Assembly: GCA_021613535.1 (NCBI GenBank)
Contig: CP075497.1
Span: 1-64,000 of the forward strand
DNA length: 64,000 nucleotides
Source: Adineta vaga
Taxonomy: Eukaryota > Rotifera
Reading direction: 5' to 3'
Part shown: in pieces, positions 45,319-55,985 of the stretch
Numbering within the stretch: position 1 is the first letter of the stretch
Layout: every line of letters starts with the position of its first letter
Program-made: the position numbers and the translations under genes
The notes under the pieces: model-generated
Database searches by the model: none
Seen by the model: only the letters and a program-made list of their open reading frames with translations
Told to the model about the DNA's origin: nothing

Positions 45319-46679
45319 TAGATGTATAATGATAATGATGATAATAATAAATATCTCACAATAATGGTATATGACTATTGCTATGTATTTTTTTATCTAT
45401 TAGTGCATTTATAATTTATAAAAGAAATAAGTTTTTAAAATACAAAACAAAATTATCTGATGATTAAGAAGAAAAAAGGTGAACAGGATGTTACATCATC
45501 TTTTCCTACCCTTTTCCAATTTATAGAATCAATGATATCACCAATGTTTTTATGTCATATTAAAGCCATTAAGAACTAGATTTAATGGTATTAAATGATA
45601 AAGGCTATAAAGATCTTTTAGTTTCGAATATGAAGAGACTAATCTAGCAAAACTTAAAAACGGTTGAAAAATATCGTTTTTTTCCTATGAAGAAAACACT
45701 TGAATTTCCAGTGAAGTTAGCTTTTACTGGTTTTCTTACTGTCACATACGTTTCGAAACGAGTTCGCTATATGCAGTTTTTTATGCGACACCTGTTGAGT
45801 ATGTTCGAAAACGCTCAAGACACTAAAGCTAATGAAAAAAAGCTAATATTATTGGAAAATTGAATGTTCTTTTTCTATATGAAAAAGTCGAAGATTTTTA
45901 ATGTTGTTTCAGACTTACAAAGTAGTTTTTTCTGTTTCTTGAGCAGTAAAAAGTATGAAATTTGTGAAAACTTCTTGATATTCGTCATTGAAAGGTCTTT
46001 ATAGTCTTCACCGTGTGGTGTCGTTAAATTAGAGTTTTTGACGGCCTGAATACGATATAAAAACATTTGTGATATGATTGATTCTATAAGTTGTAGAGGG
46101 AAAGAAAAAGGCTATGTAGATACCTCTGTATACATTTCACTTCGTTGATTTTTTGTTTTCACGTACAGACACGTGCTCTTACCTTTTTACTCTTAGTATA
46201 TGTGCATCTGGTCGCATATGTAAAATAAGAGCATATTATCCAATCATTTCACTAAGAAAAAAGAAATTAATAATTATCGATTCGCGCTTGATCGATTCGA
46301 ACACCGAGCAAACTGTGTAAGAATACCTCGCAAGGATGACTATAGTTTTCAGCACTATTTGTTTTTAATCGTACACCGAATTAAAATACATGAAAAATTG
46401 ATATTAACATTATTTATTGGAAAACCTTTTCGAAAATTTTGAGATACAGTCAATATTTACAAGATTTATTCAAAAATAAAACAAAATTATTCTCTATTTC
46501 TGAATTGTATTTTCTAGAAAATAATTATGTTTCATATAAGCGAAGTTCTACTATCAAGAAGAAAAAGCCGTGAGGTCAGGAAAACAAGACTTTCACGAAG
46601 CATGCAGAGAGATGTAGCGCTAGCATGGTCAAAAAGCAGAATTACTGATTATCTTACTTACATGTACAATTCAAATCCA
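45319..46679. other. no gene seen
   Basis: AT-rich spacer with no domain or splice structure. Confidence 0.4.
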
Positions 46680-46835
46680 ATTCGAAAGAACTGAACAGCT
46701 CCACAGTTCCAGTTCAGATGAAATGAACTGGTCAACAGCTCCAGTTCATCGAAACCTGAACTGAAAACCCAGTTCATCAACTCAGTTCGTGTGAACTAAT
46801 GAACCTGAATTGTCACATACCTATTCAAGTCAGTA
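46680..46835. repeat. GAACTG-rich dispersed repeat, copy C
   Basis: Dense GAACTG/CAGTTC words (GAACTGGTCAACAGCTCCAG and similar) end at TTGTCACATACCTAT, the same ending as copy A at 7.95 kb. Confidence 0.55.
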
Positions 46836-48133
46836 ACAAACAGACATTACATAGTGTTTTTGATAATATTGTGAAAAGGTTAAAATTTTGTATTGATGTG
46901 AATGGTGACACTTTTGAACAATATATATAAAACATTTTGTCATCAAATAAAACTTTAAACATTTCTCTTTCATTTAAAAAAAAATTCGTTGATTTGGTTG
47001 AAAAATCGCTGAGATATTGAATTCTTTTTTTGGTCATTGACGTTCCAAACACCCGGTATAAAGTGCACATTTTCACATGCCCATACATTAAAAAGCTTTT
47101 TCTGATAAATAAAGATAATCAAATTCTTTAAAGGAGAAATATAAATATGAGATTTATCAAAAATTTTCTCTGACAGAACTTTACTGCATAGTAATACGCA
47201 GAAAGAACAGTGCATTCGTGGTTGTCGACAAGTACATTTTTTTGTGATCTTACATATTTGATCAAAGATCATTTATAATAATAAAGAACGTTTATTAGAA
47301 GAAAAAAAATCCATGAAACATATTATAAAAAGTATGATGAACGGAAATACAATGTGGTTTTCTTCATTGTTGAAAATGATTCTTTATTGAAAATGTCAAA
47401 TTGTGCAAATCATCATATAATGAAATGGTTCAAAGATATAAAACAAGAAGCTATTTTTGTTCAGTTTAAGCAAATGTACGTAGTAGATCACGAAAGTAAT
47501 CAAGCGACGAGCTATCGTGTGAAGAAGTAATGAAAACGAAAAGTATTGTTATTTGTGGAGATTAATTAAATCAATCTTTTTATTTGATGAGTTTATCATT
47601 AAGCAAGAAGGAAATAAATGAAGAAAACAACTAGAAATAAATTTAAAGTAAAACAAAATAGTTTTCATATTCATATGCACATATATACTTATTGAAAACT
47701 TATCATTTACACTATTAACTTGTTAGTGTTTACAATGAAAATAGAGAAAACGATAGTAGAAATGATACTATTTCTAGAACTGCTCACTCTAAAGTTCATT
47801 ACCGCAAAGTTTTGAATCAGAAAGTAAGTAAAGCTTTTTAAACACGTAGTATACAAAGAAGATAGAGTAGAACAAATAGCATTACAAGAAGCGCTTCTCA
47901 TTCCTGTTTTTGTTTAGAGGAGATAAAATTTTTCATAAAGCTAGATTAAAAATAATTGTCGTATATATTTCACAAATGTGTTAGATTTCGACTTTCACAA
48001 TAAGACACAGACAAATGTGACAAATCTTAATACTGGAACGTTAGTTTAACTACAATTTAAAAAGATGATAGGGCAGCATACTTACACATCACTTTCACCT
48101 CCAGGATTGTAGTCTGTGTCTGTTCAATCATTT
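46836..48133. other. spacer with one NHL relic
   Basis: Two overlapping minus-strand frames (46825-47272) have no supporting features. Apart from the NHL relic listed separately I see nothing coding. Confidence 0.35.
47395..47532 (+). pseudogene. short NHL-repeat relic
   Basis: The plus strand reads CANHHIMKWFKDIKQEAIFV and then KQMYVVDHESNQA..YRVKK before a stop. This matches a diverged NHL blade (ADxxNHRVMKW..; YVADxGNHRV). It is too short to function and resembles the relic at 8.3 kb. Confidence 0.5.
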
Positions 48134-49402
48134 TTATGTTTCGATGGATGGCACAACTGTAGTGTGTCTTTCGTACCATTTTTGGCCGCAAAATGCAATC
48201 AATTGTACCACTCGTGGTACAATCAGTTTCAAAGCTGTTGTTAAACCACCAATTAATCCAATTATTGTTGTAATTATATAAATAATACTATTCTTTGTCT
48301 TAATAGTATAAACACATTCTGCCGGGTTACATTTATTATAATAATCTTCAAACATTTTTGGTGAAATCCATTTTTCGACCATTAAGTCATTAAGAAGTTC
48401 GTTAATTGTTGAATTGTCTTTAAATCGAATTAATAATGATTTATCAAGAGCTGTTAAATTCATTGGTGAAGTTAAGTTGAGATATGATTGTAATTGATTT
48501 ATACACATTTGATCATAAAAACATCGAAGATCAGATTGAAGTAATGAATCAATCAAATAACATCCGATATAAAAACCTGGCACAGTGAACAATATTGTGT
48601 TGTTAGGGAAATCTACAAATGTAAATGGATCAACCCATTCACCGGAACTACTACAGGAACCATTTCCGTATCCATGTGGAATTGTACCTCCTTCAAGGTA
48701 TGCCATTGAAAGTAGATAATTCGATATTTCGGCAGATAATAAAGCATTAGCTTGAGTGGTATAGCGTATTGTAGAAAGTGATAAAACAAAATCATTCGTC
48801 ATTGTTGATATAAATTGAGTTATGAATGATTCAGTTTGAGATTCAAATACTTGTCGAGATACAACAGACGCAGTAACATATTGTGTTGAGTAAAACTCAA
48901 TCAGACGGTTAGAAATCAACTCATTGGCGATGTTACAGAAGCCACGTAAAGCTTGAAATACAAATGTTCCTATGGCTCGAAAGTCTGAAGGAGTTACGTT
49001 AAGTCTTCCAGAATAAGGTGCAAGGTAATCGATCCAATTTTGTGTCACAAAGATACTATGACATATTTGATGAATTGTATAATTCAATTGAATAAATACA
49101 TCATAGTTAATTGAGACCGTTTTGCATGGACATGTTAATGTTTGTGAATGTGTCAGATATAAATGATCATAATCTGTGATTGTTGGTGATTGAACATTAA
49201 TAGTTTGTGTTATGTTGATTAATGAAGTGTATAAAATAAGAATAGTTAATGATAATAATAAAAAAATAATAAATAATCTTGTTGATATTCGTTCATTTCG
49301 AAGTTGATGTTCATCAACAGATGGAGGAACCGAAGGAAATAAGTTGAGATTTATGAGGATATTTTTTATTTTTTGAAAAAAGCCGATCACGTATTGATAC
49401 AT
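48134..49402 (-). CDS. single-unit two-TM Cys-rich protein, paralogue of the three-unit gene
   Basis: The product has 422 residues, one exon, and an ATG in a reasonable context. It has the same architecture as one unit of the 24.8-29.4 kb gene. The N-terminus is short and basic, and TM1 (about residues 41-62) follows RISTRLF. Then come SQTLTCPC (Cys91 and Cys93), HQICHSIFVTQNW (Cys114, Trp123), an N-glycosylated helical region, YLIDSLLQSDLRCFYDQMC, VEKWISPKMFEDYYNKCNPAECVY, and TM2 (about residues 375-405) with GLIGGLTTALKLIVPRVV. Spacing of the cysteines and both helices is conserved, so the unit is a stand-alone fold and the three-unit gene arose by tandem duplication. It lacks all introns found in the other gene, which suggests retroposition or intron loss. 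Function unknown; a receptor or channel subunit is possible. Confidence 0.8.
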   Translation of the reverse strand: MYQYVIGFFQKIKNILINLNLFPSVPPSVDEHQLRNERISTRLFIIFLLLSLTILILYTSLINITQTINVQSPTITDYDHLYLTHSQTLTCPCKTVSINYDVFIQLNYTIHQICHSIFVTQNWIDYLAPYSGRLNVTPSDFRAIGTFVFQALRGFCNIANELISNRLIEFYSTQYVTASVVSRQVFESQTESFITQFISTMTNDFVLSLSTIRYTTQANALLSAEISNYLLSMAYLEGGTIPHGYGNGSCSSSGEWVDPFTFVDFPNNTILFTVPGFYIGCYLIDSLLQSDLRCFYDQMCINQLQSYLNLTSPMNLTALDKSLLIRFKDNSTINELLNDLMVEKWISPKMFEDYYNKCNPAECVYTIKTKNSIIYIITTIIGLIGGLTTALKLIVPRVVQLIAFCGQKWYERHTTVVPSIET

Positions 49403-50922
49403 ATTTTATAACTAAAATGAGATATAAAAGTGATATGATGATGAATCTTCCACAAATGTCCTTTTTTTTACTTCCGTCAATACGTTATTTGTTTCAAATG
49501 AATACTTACATAGAATATCATTGCTCGAAGGAAGTCTTTTTGTAAATGACAATCATAAATATAAATATACTGTTAATTTCTAGAAAATACCAAACAATAT
49601 TTTTTCCAAGAGAAAACTAGCTTTTTTCTAGACGATTGTATTTTCTCATTGGTGGAAATAAAATTTTTGAAAAAGATCCGTCATGAAAAATACTTTCAGT
49701 TGTTCTGTCTCCTTGGTGATAGACATATTCTCTCTATCATAATTAGAAAAATGCATTATATTATAGCTTGAACAAAATGATGATTTTATCGGGAAAATAC
49801 GAACGAGTTCAACGGCTTTTGTTGACAATTACAATTGAAATTATATTCGTTTTGAAGAATTTGTCAAGAAAAGATCAGTGCGCGAATAAAGATATCGTAA
49901 ATTTATAACTGATGTATTTTCATTACTTGAATCTTTTTGTAGCTAATATTACTTCATTGCTACGAACACGTTGCTGCGTATACTTGATAACTTTGTATGA
50001 ATATAGAACTGGACATATATTTTTATCTTAATTGCGTTTTAAAATTATTATTCGTTCAAATAATAAATATCTGTACAATCATTTTCAGATTTATTGAGCG
50101 TTAAAATATTCATAATTTCCTTCCTTCTGAACATCAAATTTTATCCGGCTCTTGTTTTTGCTGCGTTAAATACTAATTACGTATCATTCTATTTCTATTT
50201 TATTTCTTATTCAACATTTATCAAATATAAAATGACGTATCAGATATAAATAATGTTTATTTAGATAGTTTGAAGAATAACCTATAGATTTATACATTAA
50301 CTAAAATAAGTAAATCCATCAGTATGAATGTCTCTTCTTCTCTTTTGTTTATATTTCTCGTTACATTCTTCTTCCATTAATATATAAAAAGTTTTTACAT
50401 CGCACAGAACACTTTTAACTTCTTGACGAGAAGCACCTTGAAGAGAAAACAAAACCGATTATTTTCCTTACTGTTTGTTCTCCAAAAGTCTTTATTTATG
50501 TGCGAATATAACTCGGCTATAGAGTTCGACGGGGCCAGAGTTTTTTGTCCCGGTCCCAACCATACTTAGCTTGAACTAAACCTGGACCCGTCCCGATCCC
50601 GATTTTTCTAAATCAGCTTGAAAAAATTTTCAGAAAGCATGTAAAATGAGACATAAGTCGATAGTATTTCATGTTATAGTCTTATATTTGTTGGTGAAAG
50701 AATGACCTTGAAGTGTATATGCCAATGTTCTGAATTTTATCAGTCCAATGCTATCTCGAATTAATCGGTTATGCGATGCTGGTTATTATTTGAGACAGAT
50801 AAAATGTTTCAATATTTTGAAAATAAATCGACAGAACAGATCGAAGACAAGATCAATAGGGACAAATCAAAATGATGGAAGACAGAACGAAAGAAAGAGA
50901 TCACATGATTCACAACAACATA
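49403..50922. other. no gene seen
   Basis: AT-rich spacer. A GC-richer patch at 50517-50605 with repeated CCCGGTCCC/GGACCCGTCCCGATCCC words may be an old repeat fragment. Confidence 0.35.
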
Positions 50923-50924
50923 TA

Positions 50925-52604
50925 CAGGGTGACTCATAAGTAACACGGCGATAAGAAACTTGAATATCTCCCTTATTTGTAGACCAGTCGAGCTGAAATA
51001 TCAGTACGAATTTGTAATTTGTTACACAGCCTAGTAGAACTGCATACGAAAAATTATATACTTTTCCAATGCTCTTTTTCAGACAGTTTCATCAAAAAGT
51101 TGAAAGAAAGTTTTTTTTTTATGTAGTTAATAGTGAATAGAGACTGAGTTCATACGTTTATTTAATCCAAATGTTCGAACTGGTGTCCATTAGTATCGAC
51201 GCATCTTTGAAGTCTTTCAGGTACTGATTCACAAACTTTCTTACACAGATCAGAGTGTAGTGTCGAAAAAGCAGAAATGATCGATTGCCTCAGACTAGAC
51301 AGGGTTCGTGGCTTGCTTTTGTATACGATGTCTTTGAGGTATTGCCAAAGAAAAAAATCAGCCGGAGTGAGATCAGGAGAACGAGCAGGCCAGTCAACTG
51401 AACCTCGACGACGAATCCATCTTGCTCTAAAATTTTCATCAAGCCAATTTCGAACATCAGAAGCATAATACGCTGGCGCACCATCCTGCATAACAATCAT
51501 TGATTCATCATCTGGTAAAGTACACAATACTGATTTTTATATGCAAAATATTCAACCATTACCTGATAGATCACAACATATTGGATAGAAGTAATCGTTT
51601 TACATTGCAAGATAACTTTGACCAGTCACCGTCCCATCGAAGAAGTAAGGTCCAGTGACACCCCCAGGCCAGATACACGCCCATACAGTAAGTCCTTGAG
51701 CTTGCATCGTATGCTCGCACGTGACATTTGGATTTTCAGTTGCCTAGTATGTAGAATCATGACGATTAATGTGTCCATTGAGTCTAAATATTGCTTCGTC
51801 TGACCACATAACACGAGAGTTGAGATTAGGTTCGTTTCGTAAAAACGATAAGAACGTCTCGCAATATTCAATTCGTTGATCGACATCATCTTCGTTCAGC
51901 TCATAAACTAATCTAAGAACATATGCTTTAAAGCCCACAGACTTGTAAATACGTTGAACTGAAGTTCTCGAAATATTTGTATCTAGTTCTGACTTCATTC
52001 GACGATGTGACGTTTGAGGTTCTTCTTTCGAAATCGATGAAACTGGATCTTTTGTAGATTGATCAGTGACTGATATTGGTCTACCAGGCGGATCAGTATT
52101 GAGTACGAAACCAGTCTGTTCAAATTTGTTCATTAGCAATCTTATCGTATCTCGATGTGGAGAATTCTCATTCATTTCCTTGCACCATAATCTTTGCACG
52201 TTGATTGGATATTCAAGACGATACATGTGTTTAATGATCCACGTTTTCTCGTTCACACTTAATTGACGGCGAGCCATATTTATTTCTGGATCTGAAATTT
52301 AAGAATGCATACAGTTAAGTGATACTAGACTGTTATTATCTTTATATAACAGTTGATAAACATGCGGGAAAAACCTTTATAAAAATATCCTGAAATCATT
52401 TGTTAACATTTTTGAACCCGTTCTAAGTTACAAGTTCGTACTGATATCTCTCGCATTAGTTAGATAGAGTATTGGGTGATATTTCTCGTATGGAAAAAAA
52501 CTTTAGATAAGCCTCTATCACTGGTAACAATTTCAGCTCGATTGGTCTACAAATAAGGGAGATATTCAAGTTTCTTATCGCCGTGTTACTTATGGGCCAC
52601 CCTG
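50925..52604 (-). mobile_element. Tc1/mariner transposon, 1.68 kb, degenerate
   Basis: About 75-bp terminal inverted repeats, starting CAGGGTG and running through AGTAACACGGCGATAAGAAA, bound the element and differ at only a few positions. TA dinucleotides flank both ends (50923-50924 and 52605-52606), as expected for this superfamily. On the minus strand the transposase begins at 52277 (MARRQLSVNEKTW, helix-turn-helix) and reaches WSDEAIFRLNGHINRHDSTY. It hits a TAG at 51744-51746 where a Trp codon is expected. It then resumes ENPNVTCEHTMQAQGLTVWA, and a later frame (51527-51162) holds the second catalytic segment VMQDGAPAYYASDVR and WPARSPDLTPADFFLWQYLK. The stop and a frame break make it inactive as read, but the near-identical ends imply a fairly young copy. 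Confidence 0.85.
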
Positions 52605-52606
52605 TA

Positions 52607-53016
52607 TTGTCATCCCGATCGTCATGATTGGGATCTCTATCTTTCCTCCATTGCCTACGCCTATAGTACTAGTGTTCACTCTACTACTCACCTCACGCCC
52701 TATGAAGTTGCCTTCGGTCGACATCCTAAAAGTCCCTTTGATCCAGCTTCTCCTGTTCTGAATCTTCCACCTCTCCATTCTTTCTATCCTTTCTTACAGC
52801 GTACTCGTCGTCTCCTTATATCTCAAGCTCGTAATAATATCCTTCGACAACAATCTCACTGGAAACAGCGCTATAATCTCAACCGCCGTAATCCCTCCTA
52901 CTCTGCTGGTGATCTACTTTATGTTAACGTTGGTCCCGGTCGTACTAAACTTGATTCTCGCCGTTCTGGTCCTTATAGTATTATAGATCTCTCCGGCACT
53001 CAGAATTATGTTGTAC
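52607..53016 (+). mobile_element. Ty3/gypsy-type integrase C-terminal fragment
   Basis: An uninterrupted plus-strand frame of about 136 codons reads HPDRHDWDLYLSSIAYAYST, then HLTPYEVAFGRHP, a basic helix and GDLLYVNVGPGRTKLDSRR followed by SGPYSII. This is the end of a retroelement integrase with its C-terminal SH3/GPY-like module. Its codon use is markedly more GC-rich than its neighbours. Both edges abut transposons: mariner at 52604 and a second Tc1-like element at 53018. Gag, protease, RT and LTRs are not in the window. Confidence 0.75.
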
Positions 53017-53017
53017 A

Positions 53018-54790
53018 GGGTCGGAAAAAATATTTTTCCAGGGGGGCACCGGTACTATTTTGAATAGAACATCTAATGAATTTTATACCAAAAGAAAGCC
53101 CGTAAAAAATGGGGTTTATGGATAGTAAAAAATAAGGGCTATGAGAACTTTTTGTATATTAAAACTTTGAAACTTTGAAGAATTTTTCATCACTTCATTT
53201 TCAAATTTAATGTTCGAATAGTCTTACGATGTAGAAAAATTCAATTGTTCTCGGGAATATGAAAATAGCTTTGTTCTAGTGACCATAGGATCTAACTATG
53301 ACTCAGAAGGTGCGATTTTTCTTTTGCGTTCTGTCGTTGCTCCACGTGGTCTTAGTGAATAAAATGGATTTCTTATCTTTCGTCTCCCTAAAAGTTATGG
53401 AAAAATCGCTCGAACAACTTATTTAACGGAGGTCATTTTTTGGTTGAAATCGTTCATAAACGAAAATCCATCCTTTCGACGAACTAATTATATCGTGTTA
53501 TTGTAAAATGGCTGACACTTATGATACCGAAGACCAGAGAGTTATCGACCGAATTAGGTGTATAGCTTTTCGTGAAGCTCGAGATGCTGGTGCAACATTT
53601 ATCAATCGAAATTGGATCGCCGAGAAAGTTCATCGTTCAATTCGATTTATCACAGACTGGTGGCAAAAGCCGTATGATCAATGTTTTGCTGATTATTCAA
53701 AGGCTGGTCGTAAGCTAAAATTATCAAAAGCCACTCAAGAAATCATCCTTGAAGCTAGTGGTCGACAAAACAAAAGCTGCCCTACGGTGGCGAAAGAAAT
53801 CGCGGAAAAACGAAAAGAGTACGTCCCATCAAGAACAATCGGTAACTACCGTCATCGAGAAGGTTAAAAGCCATTCCACGTTATTTCAAAACCACTGAGG
53901 ACAGAAACTCATATATCCGATCGATTATGGTTGTGTGATTGGTTGACAGATTGGACTGAAGAGGATTTTCTTCATCTCGCGCCGTCTGATGAATTCTATG
54001 TCTGGACTGTTCGTCGACCAAATTATCAGAATGATCGAATTTGGGCAAAAAGTATCGATGATATTGAAGAAGATGAACGTTACCGCGGAAAAGGGCTGGC
54101 CAATATTTTCGTGATGTAATCTTAACTGAAAACGTAATTCCATTCTTAAAAAATGAAGAAAATGTTATCGATCCCGATGAAGTTATATTTGTCCATGACA
54201 AAGCACCATGTATGCGGGCATATCCGACGCAACATTTGCTTCAAAATAATAATATTAAATTTTGGGGTAATGATATTTGGCCTGGAAATTCCCCAGATCT
54301 GAATGCTACGGAACATATTGGATCAATTATCAAAGACGAAGTTGAAAAAAAAATGTTATCAGAAACAAGAGATTCTCGCTACCTTGAAGAAACACTCAAG
54401 ATGCACCTCTCAGATGTTTTGACAAACATGGAAACCGACATCGATCTATTCGAAACTCTTCCATGTTCGTACCCATCTCGACTGCGTGCAGTAAAGAATG
54501 CTAACGGTCGTCATACTGATTATTGATTATATCAATTCAGCAATGAAGAATAATAAATTTTGTATGAAATTTAGCTTGAATTTTATCTTATAAGTAATAT
54601 TTCTCAAATCTATCACAGGTGAATCTTTCTAAATTTAGGCATTTTGATATACGAAAGTTCCCATAGCCCTTATTTTTTACTATCCATAAACCCGATTTTT
54701 TATGGGCTTTCTTTGGGCATAAAATTCATTAGATGTTCTATTCAAAATAGTACCGGTAACCCCCTGGCAAAATATTTTTTCCGACCCTGT
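53018..54790 (+). mobile_element. second Tc1/mariner-like transposon with ~130-bp inverted repeats
   Basis: The ends are long inverted repeats. CAGGGTCGGAAAAAATATTT and following sequence at 53018 is mirrored at 54790, including the shared AGAACATCTAATGAATTTTAT and ATGGATAGTAAAAAATAAGG words. The transposase starts at 53508 (MADTYDTEDQRVIDRIRC) with a helix-turn-helix. A TAA at 53865-53867 is in frame. The frame resumes FHVISKPLRTETHISDRLW and reaches SDEFYVWTVRRPNYQNDRIW. A shift near 54090 leads to VIFVHDKAPCMRAYPTQHLL and WPGNSPDLNATEHIGSIIKD, the DDE-type catalytic core with a final Glu. It ends at 54526. The family is IS630/Tc1/mariner-like. The flanks do not make a clean TA duplication (TA on the left, TT on the right). 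Confidence 0.8.
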
Positions 54791-54794
54791 TCAT

Positions 54795-54930
54795 AAACAG
54801 TATTGTTGGTATCAACAAACATACTATAAAGTCCTGAACCAACTGTGGAAGCAGTAGCAAAAGTTATCGCTATCTAATTCCACGTACAATTTTCACAAAG
54901 TTTAGGTTGACTGTATGAAATAGCTGAGAA
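54795..54930 (-). pseudogene. NHL-repeat N-terminal relic
   Basis: The minus strand reads AISYSQPKLCENCTWN, a TAG, then IAITFATASTVGSGLYSMFV and DTNNTVYE, running straight into the transposon end at 54790. The form PKxCxxxTWNxxxITFAxxxTVG..xxIFVDTNNTVYV is a typical start of secreted bdelloid NHL proteins. The part beyond the transposon is missing. Confidence 0.6.
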
Positions 54931-55985
54931 AAAGAATATAATTAAAATGTTCACTTTCAATAATTATTTCAATTGAAGAATGTACAAGCGAATTATAAGC
55001 ATAAATATCTATATATTAATAAAAACTACTAATATCATTTTTGAATGTCTCAAAAACAAATAACGCTCGTCGACGAAAAAAGTGCCATCGTAAAAACGAA
55101 GAAACTGGATCTTGTTGTTTTTGTCAAAATCTTGACTCGTCTTTCTTTCCACTAGGTCAATAGCTGCTACTTGGCGAATACTAATCAGGGTTTGTTCCAA
55201 TCATCCACCTGTACCATACGCATCATCTCTTTTAAGGACCTTTGTACTTATCAAACCAGTAGTTTCGAGACGAGTTTCAATACACAATATACCTACTCTT
55301 TCACGGCACATACATCACATAAGTCTAAACAACATACCTACAAACGAAATCACCCATTCCAAATGTATCCGTTACACCAAAACATATCCCGAAATCACCA
55401 CAAGCTTGATAAATAACAAGATCTTTAAAAAACTTTTCAAATTATTAGCAGTCATTGAGTCAGTCAAAAAATATTCATATACTGCACACTATCCATACAC
55501 GTATTTACCTGAAAAAAGATGTCATTCTTGTACCGTGCTACTACACAACGACCAACTTGTTTCTCACTAGATCAGTTCAATATATCAGGACAAGTTCCAC
55601 ACGCGTCGCAGTTATGCTTGACTCATCCACACCTCAATTATATAAGAATACTATATCTTTCGGTATTAGTGATGATAATATTATTATTGCCTCTTTTTCT
55701 TTTCTTCTCCTCCTCCTCTGCTTCATATTTGAAAGAATGAAGTTGTCAATCACATTCTTTTTTATGCTGATTTTTTCGTTGTTAAATCTGATAAGATTCA
55801 TTCATGTTTTTTTTTGTTTGTGGATAAACATAGATTATTCTCGCACAATCTTTTTGATGTTTTAAGATAAACGATATTATCGTGATATGCAGAGTTTACG
55901 TTGAATGTGTATTGACAAAGGTAGAATATAACGAAAAAAGTATTCATTTGTTATTATAGGTAAGGAAGAATAAATTTATATCACA
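54931..55985. other. no gene supported
   Basis: A minus-strand stretch near 55050-55190 (SIRQVAAIDL, NNKIQFL) could be a worn FG-GAP unit. Otherwise I see AT-rich sequence and overlapping short frames at 55455-55865. Confidence 0.35.

Noticed and set aside
46825-47272. Two overlapping minus-strand frames
   Set aside because: No start context, domain or splice sites; AT-rich chance frames.
55009-55200. Possible FG-GAP unit on the minus strand
   Set aside because: Only a faint VAAIDL..NNKIQ resemblance; too short and worn to call.
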